From Ottelia alismoides (Eukaryota; Streptophyta; Magnoliopsida; Alismatales; Hydrocharitaceae), in assembly GCA_037367405.1 (NCBI GenBank), contig JAZKJV010002323.1, positions 496,001 through 560,000 of the forward strand: 64,000 bases of DNA. Direction: 5' to 3'. This document shows positions 45,996-57,378 of this stretch, piece by piece. A program made the position numbers and the translations under genes. Every line of letters begins with the position of its first letter. The stretch's first letter is position 1. The notes below the pieces were generated by a model. It searched no databases. It was given only the letters and a program-made list of their open reading frames with translations, and had not been told where the DNA came from.

Positions 45996-46634
45996 CTACA
46001 AGGTGTTCGGGGGGAACTTGAAGTCCCCCACGATCGCCGGCACCACTACCCAGTGATGCATCAGAGTAGATCCGGGATTGTGTAAATCCCGCATCGGTCG
46101 TGGTGGTCCTCCTGCCGCAGCGCCTCCCGCTGTGGCGGCTGCGGCTGCTGCTGCTGCGGCTGCGGCTGCTGCGGCTCGTGCCTCTACATCAGGTATCTCC
46201 TCAGGCTCGCTCTGCTGGTCTCGCTCTGCTCTGAGCCTCTCCAACTCTCGCCTCATCTCTATCATGAATGCCCCCTGATCGCGTAACTGCTGCTGGACTG
46301 TCTCAAGTGATGCGATCAGGGTGGAGTTGATCGCTCCCTGGTCAAGTACAAAATGCTCGGGCTGACGGGAGTGATCATCTGAACTGCCGGCTCCGGCCAT
46401 AGCGACGTCTGCAAAATCAAACGAGCCCAACTCAGGTGCTGTCAAATCAATCAGTCTCTCCTCGGGCTCGTATCTCTCATGTAGAACAGAAAGGGGGTCG
46501 AGGGGGAACAGGGTGGAATCATACTCGGGCTCGGAGAGCGGGTCTGGGCTCTCGCAAGCCAACCTAGATGATGAGGCAGACGTGCCCGAAAGCGGTGCAG
46601 CCAGAGACTGCCTAAGAGACCGTCTACCCATCAT
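45996..46634 (-). pseudogene. Gag N-terminal segment, element B
   Basis: About 212 residues run from MMGRRSLR to the premature TAG. The segment has an acidic, serine-rich first part, a heptad-like stretch (LIASLETVQQQLRDQGAFM) and an alanine run from a GCN microsatellite, longer here than in A and C. It ends just before the Gag core. Confidence 0.85.
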
Positions 46635-48119
46635 CTTGATCTGGCGAGTAAGGCAGATGAGATATTGAGCAACTATGATCACAAACAAACCCCCGGTTCA
46701 CCAACGCAACGCGAGCTGAAGACCGTGAAAGTTCGGTCAATTTATCTTGTCAATTTTATTTGGTGAACACACAAAATATCAGAGCGCTTACGTGACCTGT
46801 TAGGATATCCGATGCTAACCCAACCGACTGGCCCGCACGGAAAAGTCGGTAATCAGTCGGGACTAGCACCGGGGGGCTCTGCCTAGGGTGCGGGTCACTC
46901 TCTCGCGCATCCAAACCATATAATGAGGGGGTTGCTCTCCCCAAGACAAAGTTTTTAGGGTGAGCGGATTTTAAGATCAATAGTATTAACCAGTCCCAAT
47001 TTTATGGTTTCACTTTTTAGTATTTTTCAAATGAAAGCAAATGGCCTAACGAATTTTTCGGTTCTCCTGATTATTAAGTCCAAAACAGGGGGGAGAAGAC
47101 GAAAAAGCCGATGCGCGATAAATCAATGATGCATGCTGAGTAAGAAATGCGTACCTTGCCTCCAGCACTCTACATGCAAGATGATCCGCGCATAAAAGTA
47201 AAGACAGAAAGAAAACTACCTATATGATGCAACGGGAAAGCCGAGTCCTAAACGAGCAATTTCTAGCGAAGAACCGTCTAACCGGTCACCGACCTCCAAG
47301 CCAAAGAGTCCGGTCTTAGCCCGTCCCTCCTCTGTCTGACAAATCGGGGGTAGGAGTAAGCGCTTTACAGGACGGGCTGCGGCACGTAGGCTACGAAGGC
47401 AAATGAATCGGTTATTTTTATTAGTGATTTTTAAGTAGGTCCAATTATCGATCTATGGGAACAGATAAGCAGTTAGGTGTGTGGATCCTACTAATTACGG
47501 CACAATCACCAGAAAATCCTAAGTCTAAGGGCTCGAGCAAAAACCGCGTAAACACCGAAAAAGGCAGAAATAAAAGGAAAAGAAAGCCGCGTAAAACCCG
47601 CGAAAAACCGCTAAGGTCCTAAGGGTCCCCCGAGCACACCGGTGCTCGGCGAAACAGACCCGCTACGGCAAGTCCACAACTGTCCAAGTCCAAGTCCTGT
47701 ATTATTACAATAATAAAAATAAAATGAAAGACCTCGCCCACTCAACTCTCTCTCACTCTCTCCTGCGGCTCCGCGAAGAAAGGAGCCGCCTCCGAATCCC
47801 GTGGTTGCATCGGCTTCTCGAGAGTAGCCGCCTCGGTCCTCGGGCCCTCGCAAGAGAAAATAGAGTGGTCAGAACCAATAATCAAATAATAATAAAAGAA
47901 AAATAAAATGAAAGAAACTGAGGGTATATATGTAAAAATGCAAAAATAAAACAAACACACAAAATAAGACAAAAACAAAAATAAAAGAAAAAGAAAATAA
48001 AACAAAATAAAATAAAAAGAAAATATAAACAAAAGCCGCAAAGAGCCGCGAGCTCTGAAAGAGCCGCGAAAAGCCGCGAAAATCAAAATGAAAAGAAAAG
48101 AAAAACTACTAAGCCGTGC
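46635..48119 (-). other. Untranslated leader of element B
   Basis: The leader is about 1.5 kb and collinear with that of A. It has the TTGGGGAGAGCAACCCCC hairpin (46927-46944), a TGACAAGATAAAT-like block near 46740-46760 and CGCGGCTTTT motifs near 48040-48090. Confidence 0.7.
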
Positions 48120-48137
48120 TCCCCGGCAACGGTGCCA
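48120..48137 (-). other. Primer-binding site (tRNA-Asp), element B
   Basis: On the minus strand this reads TGGCACCGTTGCCGGGGA, three bases after the 5' LTR, as in A. Confidence 0.9.
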
Positions 48138-48140
48138 TTC

Positions 48141-51100
48141 TGATGACCGTCCGAATAACCAAGGCAAAGGTGTCTAAAAGGTCGTTGAGACCTCAATCAC
48201 TCAGACTCGGGTCAACAAGAAAAATGAACCACTCGATACAAATAAAATCAATCAAGCACGAAGAAGCGGTCCTGCTATGTGTTTAACCTGGTATAGCACC
48301 CAAGGTCGAACTCGAGGAGCACGGATTGGCCGAAGGCCTACGAAGTAGTAAAAATAAATAAAATAAAAGACAAAATATTTTTTAGTGGTTTTTAATTATT
48401 TTTAGATTTTTTCGGATTTTTAATATGTAAAGAAAATAATAAAAACAAAAACAATCACACTTTGACAAATTATTTAAGGCAACAAAATTCAACCAAAAAT
48501 TAAAACAAAAATCTTTTTATGTGTTTTATAATTTTTTATGTTTTTGGTGAATTTTTGGAATTTTTCTGATATTTATTTTAATTTCTAAAAATCAAACAGT
48601 AACAAAAACAAGGGGTACTGTCCAGCCAAGCCTAAAGTCCCTAGATAAAATACCTAAGGACCTCAAAAAGGTCTGGAGGTAATTTTCGTATAAAATAGAT
48701 GAAATAAGGAAAATTTAGGTACCAGATTTATTGTTTTTGGATTTTTAATGTATTTATTAGAATTTTTATGGTTTTTTTGGGGTTTTTAAGTTTTTAAGGT
48801 TTTTAAGCAAAGAAAAATAGCCAAAATTGGCTAGAAAATCAAAACTAAACAGTAGCTAATTTTTATGGATATTTTAGAGGGGTTTTTATATTTTTTTATG
48901 ATTTTTCAATCTAGACAGTAGCAAAAATGAAGGTTTTTGAATTTTTAAAAATAGCAAACACAATCAAAAATGTCCTCAAAAATTCACGAAAATCCTACAA
49001 CATGGCAAGAGCCATGTGTCAAATTTTCATCGAGTTTGGAGGTGATTTGATATTTTATTCAAAAATAACAAAAGGGTACTGTGCACAGGGACTAGAATGC
49101 AAATACCCAAAGTTCTGGGGGTCCCGGTGCAAAATACCCAGCAAAACACGCGCCAAGCGCGTGCCTGGGGCACTCAGGGACCTATATGTAAGGAAAATAA
49201 GTCCCGAGGACCTATTGGTAACACGTACCAAAAGTTCAGGGGGCTCGGTTGCAAATAACCCAAAAATTAACGCACATGCGCAAAACAACCACGTACAGGG
49301 GTTATAAATGCAATTAACTAAAAAGTTTCATTCATTCATAAACGTCCAGAACTACAAGGGCATAGATTGCAAATACACCAGAAGAACACGTGTCGAAGCA
49401 CGTGACACACTACACACAGGGGCATACATGCAATAAGAAAACAAGACAGGGTCCAAAGTGCAAATGTACCAACGTAAATAAAATACGAAAAATATTTACA
49501 GGACTGAAACAAAACAAGACTAAAGCTAAGGGCCTAAGGGATAAATTACCCTTTATTAAGTTGGCCGTCGGATGGGCGCCACGTATACTGATGAACGGCT
49601 GGAAATGGGTGGCGCCCAACGCTGATATTCCTCGGGTTGATCGATCGGTCCAGGCGTCGCCACGTGGGAGATCGAACGGTGGAGAGGTACTGTGGCTAAA
49701 CCTCGGGCATCGATGGTCCAGATCGCTCCTCAGATGGATCTAACGCTGCTGGTGGCTCCTGAAGCGGACGGTGGCGTTCAAAACTGGAGCAGGAGGGCAA
49801 TCCAACGGCTGTTGGAGGTCCTCGAAGAACATGAGGCCGACGAACTTCGCCGGCCCAGTACGTGCGCTCCGAGCCTCCGTGGGGGCTTGTGATGATCGAG
49901 GAAGCTTCGCCTTGGCCTCTCGCGTCTGTGGGACGTCTCCGATGAATCAACGGAGCTCCGGAGAGCTCTGTCGACTCCGGCGGAGGAGAAGCTCCGGTTC
50001 TCAAGTAGGAAGGCCTCAGACAGCCCTCGATTGACCTGCAAAACGCAACCAAAGAGCTCCTGGGTCGAGGGAAAACTGCCTCGACCCTGTTAGCGGTGGT
50101 GCAAGTGGACGGTGCGGTGGTGCGGGCGAACCCCGGCGATGCGACGGCGAAGGGGTTCGAACCCCAGCTCCTGTGCGAGCTGGGTTGAACGGAGGGGCGG
50201 AGAAGGTGCGCGGGGGAAGGGCGAACGTGATGGGGGATTCTGATGATCGAACGGAAGGGGGAGATGGCCGGAATCGATGATGGTCGGCGACAACGAGATT
50301 TGGGGCTAATCGAAAATTAGAGAAAAAGAAAGAACTACAGGCCTACCTGGGTGAAGGAATGGGCGGTGGTCGAGCTTGCGCAGCTCTGGGTCTTCGCCTC
50401 AAGGAACGCCGACGTCCGAGGCTCGAGCTCCAACTCAGGGCGGAGCACGGCGGTGATACTCGCCGGATCAGTGGAAACCTCCTCCTCGCCTCGCTGCAAC
50501 AGGTGGAGACGCTCGCTGTCACTCGTGCGATCACGCTGGAGCTCACAGGGAAGAAGGGGAATGACCAAAGATAGAGAAAATGGGTGGTGGAGCTGGGTAT
50601 TTAAGTGGGTGCAGGTCCGGCTAGGGCTGGTCGGGTAGGGCTGTGAGAAGCGCGGATCCCGATGTGGATACCCCGGCGAGGGTCTCGGATGCACGAAGAA
50701 GAGATAGGACCCGGGGTTTGCGGAGATGGCGAGCGGATCGAGCGCGGAAAAAGAGGAGAAGTCGGGTCGGGCGCGAGATCCGCTGGAGAAGAAGGTCCGC
50801 AGAGGGAGTTGACCGGAGGTCAACATCTCCGTGGGCCAATGAGACGCTGCCACGTGGAAAAGATTTGAAAAATCAATTATAAATAGCAAATGGTAGAATT
50901 ATTAAAAAGTCAAAACATGAAAGATTTTTGTTTTAATATTTTCTACTTTTTTGTGATTTTTAATTAATTTTTGGAAATAAAAATAAGGTATTTACATTAT
51001 ATAGCTATATATAGGTATATATACAATATGTAGGCTTTTGATTTTTGATTTTTAATTATTATTTTTGTATAATTTTATTCCTATTTTATATTTTATTTTA

Positions 51101-51789
51101 TTATAGAATAAAATAAGGAATAAAAGGGTATTTTTAATTTGTTTTTATTATTTATATACATAGGTAAAATAAATAGATATATACATCTATATACATGGTA
51201 TATGTACAATGTATTTTGGTATTTTTGATTTTTCTATTTTTATTTTGATTTTTGTTTTGATTCTTTTTATTTTATTTATTTACAAAGTATAACATAGACT
51301 ATTTACAAAAAGTTTAAAAATTAATTTTGTATATTTACAAAGCTAAATAAATATATATAGGTGTGGTTTATGTACATGATGAAAGGGGTATTTTTGATCT
51401 TTTTGATTTTTAACTTTTCTTTTGTTTTTATATCTTTATAAATATATACAAGTATTTACAAGCATATTTTTGGGTGAGGAAAACATTTTTATTTTGTTTA
51501 CATAAATATATACACAAGAGCTCCTATCTCCCTCTACTTTGGCTTTTATGCGGTCAGGCCCATGTTGAGCCCTCCCTTGGGTTAGGTTGCTCAATATTTA
51601 TTCTAAATATTTCCCTCTTTTTCTTTTTAATCTTTATTCTTTTATTTTTGCACAAAAACATGCTAATTATAGGTTTTTACACAATGCATGCTTTTGCTAA
51701 TTATTCCTATTTACACATATCTACATGCATTTGCAAAGGTTTTTATAGCTAAAATATAAGAATAAAGAGTGATGAATGGGTATTCATCA
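48141..51789 (-). repeat. 5' LTR of element B
   Basis: This 3649-bp LTR matches 25063-28718. The terminal hairpin is at its right end. It ends GGTCATCA next to the primer site, giving a short terminal inverted repeat with TGATGA. Confidence 0.95.
50597..50857 (-). promoter_or_regulatory. Putative LTR promoter of element B
   Basis: On the minus strand the order is G-box CCACGTGG (50850-50857), a perfect inverted W-box pair GTTGACC-TCC-GGTCAAC (50808-50824) and a TATA-like CTTAAATAC (50597-50605). The putative leader intron (50346 down to 50036, 311 nt) follows. Confidence 0.5.
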
Positions 51790-51794
51790 GGGGT
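51790..51794. repeat. Target-site duplication of element B, right copy
   Basis: GGGGT is identical to 25058-25062; the C LTR resumes directly after it. Confidence 0.95.
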
Positions 51795-53329
51795 CGATCT
51801 CCACCGTTGATCCAGCGAGGCTTAGCCGTGACGCGTCTTCACCATCAGATCCAGCACGTGGCGAAGCCCCGACCGTCCCATCCACCCGAGGGCTTCCTTC
51901 GTTGGGCGCCACCCGCATCTCAGCCGTCCATCTACCACGTGGCGCCCATCCGTCGTCTCCAGTAATAAAGGGTAATTTACCCTTAGGCCCTGCCTTTCAT
52001 TTTATTTAGCATTTAGTCCTGTAAATAAGTTAGATAGTTGTTTTATTTTTGGTATAATTGCACTGAGGACCCTGCACTTTATTTTATTTGCTTATATACC
52101 CATGTGTATGGTGTAGCACGTGCATCGACACGTGCTTTGTTGGGTATTTTGCATTATTAGCCATGTAGTTCTGGTTTGTTCTGAAATGAATGAAAATTTT
52201 TGGATAATTGCTTTTATACCCCAGTACGTGAATTAATTGTGCATGTGTGTGCGTTAGTGGGTAAATTACAAACAAGTCCCCGGACTTTTGGTACCTGTTA
52301 CCAAATAGTCCTAGGACTTAGTTTTCCTTACATTTAGGTCCCTGAGTGCCTCAGGCACGCACACCGTGTTTTCCTGGGTATTTTGCACCGGACCCCTCAG
52401 AACTCTTGGTATTTGCACTCAGGTCCCTGTGCACAGTACCTACTTCTTATTTTTGAATAAAATAGCAAACCAACTCCAAATCCAATGAAAATTGGACACA
52501 TGGCTCCTGCCATAGTGTAAAATTTTCTGGAATTTTTGGGGACATTTTTGTTTTGACTTGATATTTTTAAAAATTCAAAAACATCAATTTTCGTTACTGT
52601 TTGAGTTTAAAATTCACAAAAAAATATTAAAACCTTTCCAATTTTGGCTATTTTTCCTTATCTAAAACTCATAAACATTGAAAAACACCTAAAAACTCAT
52701 AAAAATTCTAATAAATAATCTAAAAACCCAAAAATAATAATTAAAGTGCCTAAATTTTCCTCTCTTCTTTCTCTTTATAGGAAAATTACCTCCAGCTTAT
52801 TGGGGATTTCTAGATATTTTATCTAGGTCCCTCAAGCTCCGCTGGGCAGTACCTTCCTTTTTGTGCATTGTTTCATTTTTAGAAAATTAAATAAAAATCA
52901 GAAAAATCTCAAAAATTCACTAAAAACAGTAAAAATCATAAAATACACAAAAACATTTTTATTTGAATTTTTGGTTGATTTTTAGTGCATTAAATAAATA
53001 GTTGAATTGCCTTGTATTCTTGTCTTCCTTATTTTCTTAATACATTAAAAATCCAAAAAAGTACAAAAAGAATTAAAATCCACCAAAAATAGCTGTTCCT
53101 TTTCTTTTTATTTTATATTTGACTACTTCGTAGGCCGCGAGGCCATTACGTGCTCCCTGAGTTCGACCCTGGTGCTATACCAGGTTAATAAAATAGCAAG
53201 ACCGCTATCTTGTTTTGAGTTGATTTTATTTTATATTGGTGGTCTCTTTTTCTTGATTGATCGAGTCTGATTTCTTGGGTTGCAACGACCATTTAGTACC
53301 TTATACCCGAGTGTTCAGGCCGGTCATCG
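51795..53329 (+). repeat. 5' LTR of element C, second part
   Basis: The C LTR continues after element B. It contains CCACGTGGCGCCCATCCGTC (51939-51958), the conserved AT-rich zone, GTTCGACCC (53161-53169) and the end GGTCATCG. The last base is G where A and B have A, so the canonical terminal CA is lost. Confidence 0.92.
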
Positions 53330-53332
53330 GAA

Positions 53333-53350
53333 TGGCACCATTGCCGGGGA
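53333..53350 (+). other. Primer-binding site (tRNA-Asp), element C
   Basis: TGGCACCATTGCCGGGGA lies three bases after the LTR and has two mismatches to the perfect site of element D. Confidence 0.88.
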
Positions 53351-54838
53351 GCACGACTTAGTAGATTTTTTTTTATTTTCATTTTCTTTTTCACGGCTTT
53401 TCGCGGCTCTTTCTGAGTTCGCGGTTTTTCGCGGCTTTTTGTTTTTATTTTATTTTTGCTTTATTTTGTTTTATTTTATTTTCTTTCATTTTTGTCTTTG
53501 TTTGTTGTTTGTTTGATTTTATTTGCCACTTTGCATATAGACCCCTGTTTTTATTTCTTATTTATATTTGATTATTTTATTGGTCTGACCACTCTGTTTC
53601 TTTCTTGCGAGGGCCCGAGGACCGAGGCGGTTGATCTCGAGAAACCGACGCAACCGCGGGACTTAGAGGCGGCTCCCTTCTGCACGGAGCCGCAGGAGAG
53701 CGTGAGAGAGAGGTTGAGTGGGTGAGGATTAGAATAGGAGTAGCTTAGATTTTCTTTTTATTTTTATTTGTATTGTAATAATACATGGACACTCAGAGAC
53801 TTTGGACTTCTTTCTCGGGTCTGTTTCGCCGAGCACTGGTGTGCTCGGGGGACCCAATAGCTAGTTTAGATTTTTCGCGGCTTTTTCGCGGCTTTTGTTT
53901 TCTTCGCTGCCTTTTACGGTTTTACGCGGTTTTTATCGAGCCCCTAGACTTAGGATTTTCTGCTTGATTGTGCCGTAATTAGTAGGATCTCAACACCTAA
54001 TTGCTTGCCTGTTCCTATAGTGCGATTAATTGGACCTACTAATAATTCACTAATAAAAATAACTGACTCATCCCCTTCGTAGCCTATGTGCCGTAGCCTG
54101 CCCTGCCAAGCGCTGCTCTTGAACCCGATGTGTCGGGAGGAGGAGGGGTAGACCGAGACCAGACCTTTGGCTTGGAGGATCGGTGACCAGTTAGACGGTT
54201 CTTCGAGTAGACTTGCTTGTTTAGGACTCGGTTTTCACCGCTGCACCATATAGGTAGTTTATTTTCTGTCTTTACATTTCTGCGCGGATCACTTGCATGT
54301 AGAGTGCTGGAGGAAGGTACGCATTTCTATCTCTGCATGCATCATTGATTTCTTCGCGCATCGGCTTTTTCGACTTCTCCCCTTGTTTTTGATTAAATAA
54401 CCAGAACTGAAAAATTCGTTAGGCCTTTTTGTTGTTATTGAAAAAATATTAAAAAGAAAAACAATAAAATTGGGACTGCTAAAACTATTGACCCTAAAAG
54501 ACACTTGACTTAAAAAAATTTTTATCTTGGGGAGAGCAACCCCCTCATTGTTTGGTTTGATTGCGCGAGAGAGTGAACCGTTCACTAGGTAGAGCCCTCC
54601 GGTGTTATTCCTGATTGACTACCGACTCTTCCGTGCGGGCCAGTCGGTTGGGGTAGCATCGGGTATCCCAACAGGTCACGTAAGCGCTCTGATAGATTGT
54701 TTGTTCACCTAATAAAATTTGACAAGATAATTTGACCGAGCCTTTACGGTCTTCAGCTCGCGTTGCGTTGGTGAACAGAGGGTTTGGTTGCCGATCATAG
54801 TTTCTCCAGATCTCATCCGCCTTACTCATCAGATCACG
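53351..54838 (+). other. Untranslated leader of element C
   Basis: The leader is collinear with A and B: CGCGGCTTTT motifs (about 53395-53440 and 53875-53900), the TTGGGGAGAGCAACCCCC hairpin (54528-54545) and a TTGACAAGATAATTTGACCG block near 54719. No supported frame is present. Confidence 0.7.
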
Positions 54839-57180
54839 ATGATGGGTAGACGCTCTCTTAGGTAGCCTCTGGCTGCACCGCTTTCGGGCACGTCTACCCG
54901 TTCATCTAGGTTGGCCTGCGAGAGCCGAGACCAGCTCTCCGAGCCCGAGTATGATTCCGCCCTGTTCCCCCTCGACTCCCTTTCTTTCAGTTCTGAGAGA
55001 CATGAGCCAGAGGAGAGATTAGCAGATTTGTCAGCACCTGAGTTTGGCTCATTTGATTTTGCAGACGCCATGGCCGGCAGTTCCGAGGATCGCTCCCGAG
55101 GTCCACAACCTGAGCACTTTGTGCTGGACCAGGGTGCGATCAACTCCACCCTGATCGCCTCCCTCGAGACCGTTCAGCAGCAGTTGAGGGATCAGGGAGC
55201 ATTCATGCTCGACATGAGGAGAGAGATGGAGCAGATGTGAGCAGAGAGAGCAGAGCGAGAGCAGAGGAGAGACGGGCCGAGGATCCCGGATGATGCTGAT
55301 GCAGCAGCCGCAGCAGCAGCCGCAGCAGCCTCCGCAGCTGCGGCAGGAGGACCACCGAGACCGATGCGGGAGTTACACAACCCCGGATCGACACTGACGC
55401 ACCACTGGGTTGTACTTCCAGCTATCGTGGGGGACTTCAAGTTCCCCCCGAACACCTTGCAGTTACTCCCCCACTTCCACGGACTCGCTATTGAGGAGCC
55501 CCATCTCCACCTCCAGGAGTTCCTCATGATCTGCAGTACTGTCCACGACCGTCAGGTGGACCAGGATACGATTCGGATGATTGTCTTCCCCTTTTCCTTG
55601 GCCGATAGAGCAGCCACCTGGCTGAAGCACTTGGGGAAGTTTGTCTACACCTGGGAGCAGCTCCGCATCGAGTACTTGAACAAGTACTATCCACTCGGGC
55701 GGACCAATGCAGCGAGAGCCCTCATCAGCAACTTCTCCATGCTCCTCAACGAGCAATTCCATGAGGCATGGGAGAGGTTTCGTGAGCTGACTGACCGATG
55801 CCCGCACCATGACATTTCGAAATCCAACCTTGTGTAGAGCTTCTTCAGCGGGCTGACACCAGAGCTCCAAGGCTTGTGAACACTTCTTGTGGCGGGTCTT
55901 ACTTCGCCAAGGATCACGACCAGGTCTGGGCCATCTACGAGGAGATGGCCAAGAACTACATGGTGATGTCCCAGACCAGGTTGTATACTCAGGGCAGACC
56001 CCAGCAGCAGCCAGGACCCGTGCAGTACCAGAGGATAGCACGGGTCGACGCCGGTCCATCCAGTTCATCCGCAATAATAGCAGCACAGGCAGAGTCGTCC
56101 GCTGCGGATATGGGTATTATCAGCGAGAAGTTGGATCGGATGGAGCTGATCGAGAAGAAGCAGTTCCAGGGCATCACTCAGATGGAGCAGATGGCACAGA
56201 CTCTGAGCGACATGAAGACCCAGCTCATGTGTCTCCAGGAGGCACAGACGGCTTCACAGCCCCATCTTCAGTCGCGAGGCGATCACGGTGGCAGCAGCAG
56301 CTCGTCCCAGCGCTCCAGCTCACACCAGCAGCCTAGACAGGTTCACCTTGTACAGGCGGAGCCGTACCAGCAGCAGCAACCCTCTTACCAGTCACCACCA
56401 TCTCCAGACTTGCAGATGGTGGTATACCAGCTGGACCAGCCTCTGGCAGTACTCCCGCCAGCCCAGTACGATGCAGAGCCGTTGATGGATGTCAACAGGA
56501 TTTGGTATGACCGCCCTCAACCTGGAATCCGATGGGACCATCCCGGATTCAGGTGGGGGAATGGAGGTACCCAGCCCCAGCAGCAGCCATCTGGTCAGGG
56601 AGGCCAGTACAGCCAGCAGAGGGATCACCAGCAGCAGCAGCCCCCAGTCTACCCTTCACAGCAACAGTCATCCTACGTTCCTCGTCCCTATCAACATGGA
56701 CAGTCTTGGAGGCGAGAGCAGCCTCACCAGCCACACCAGCAGCAGCATCCTCCCACTTACCCCTCTCAGCAGCAGCAGCACCAGTTCCAACAGCCTCATT
56801 ACCAGAGAGGCTACCCGTCGGGCTCCCATGGTTCACCATACGAGAGCCCCGCTTTGGACGACATAGCCCGCCTCCTCACGGATCAGTAGGCTACTTTCAG
56901 ACGGGAGATGGACGAGTTCCGCCAGAAGATGCGAGACATTGTGAGAGGGAAGGCCGCCATTCCTGCCCAGATAGAGCCGAATCCCAACAGCCTGAAGCGG
57001 AAGTCTGAGCAGGTAGCTTCCACTGAGCATGCCACTCCTAGTGATCCATTTGATGATATGTCTTCAGACCTTTTTGATACTGATTTTGTCACACTCAGGA
57101 GCGGTAGGGCACCAGCAGGCGGCGCCTCAGCTGAGCAACATCATGAGGATACACCTAGAGCGCCAGATGAAGAGGAGGAG

Positions 57181-57378
57181 AGCGGTACTGAGGCCGCTCA
57201 TGATGATGACGGTGGTACTGATGCCACCAAGGATGCTGATCCCACCGGCGGTACTAAGGCCGCCGTTTCACCAGTTCGAGGAGGTGGTACTGACGCCACC
57301 CGAGATGCCGAGCCAGAGCGCGGTACTGAGGCCGCGAGACGTCCAGCAGATCCAGCCCGTGGTGGTACTGAGGCCACC
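57181..57378 (+). repeat. Covarying hairpin repeats inside gag-pol (element C)
   Basis: Six units lie at 57181-57198 (AGC...GCT), 57211-57228, 57247-57264 (GGC...GCC), 57283-57300, 57319-57336 (CGC...GCG) and 57361-57378 (GGT...ACC). Two more lie at 58504-58521 and 58531-58548 after the protease. The loop is TACTGAGG, TACTGATG or a one-base variant. Confidence 0.85.

Larger units (their letters stand above)
39758..46634 (-). pseudogene. gag-pol polyprotein gene of element B, nearly intact
   Basis: This single frame of about 2290 codons has three breaks: a TAG at 45998-45996 (homologues have CAG) within Gag, a one-base insertion near 44135 between Gag and protease, and a TAG at 40798-40796 (homologues have CAG) just before the integrase finger ends. 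Domains in order: Gag core (just after the first stop), coiled-coil and Q-rich segments, HPGFRWG, acidic repeats, protease DSGS (43555-43544), RT with FMDD (41914-41903), RNase H with TDAS, TEKE and FTDH, integrase HHCC and DDE, and a GPY-type C-terminus. All catalytic residues that I checked are present. It starts at ATG 46634 (MMGRRSLR). No CCHC zinc knuckle is visible in Gag. Confidence 0.93.
25063..51789 (-). mobile_element. Element B: Athila-type LTR retrotransposon nested in the C 5' LTR
   Basis: B is on the minus strand: 5' LTR at 48141-51789, primer site 48120-48137, gag-pol 46634 down to 39758, polypurine tract 28719-28730 and 3' LTR 25063-28718. Element D (30390-39336) sits in its post-pol region. 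Without D and one CTCGT copy, B is about 17.8 kb, like A. The target-site duplication is perfect. It is the most intact of the three coding copies. Confidence 0.95.
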
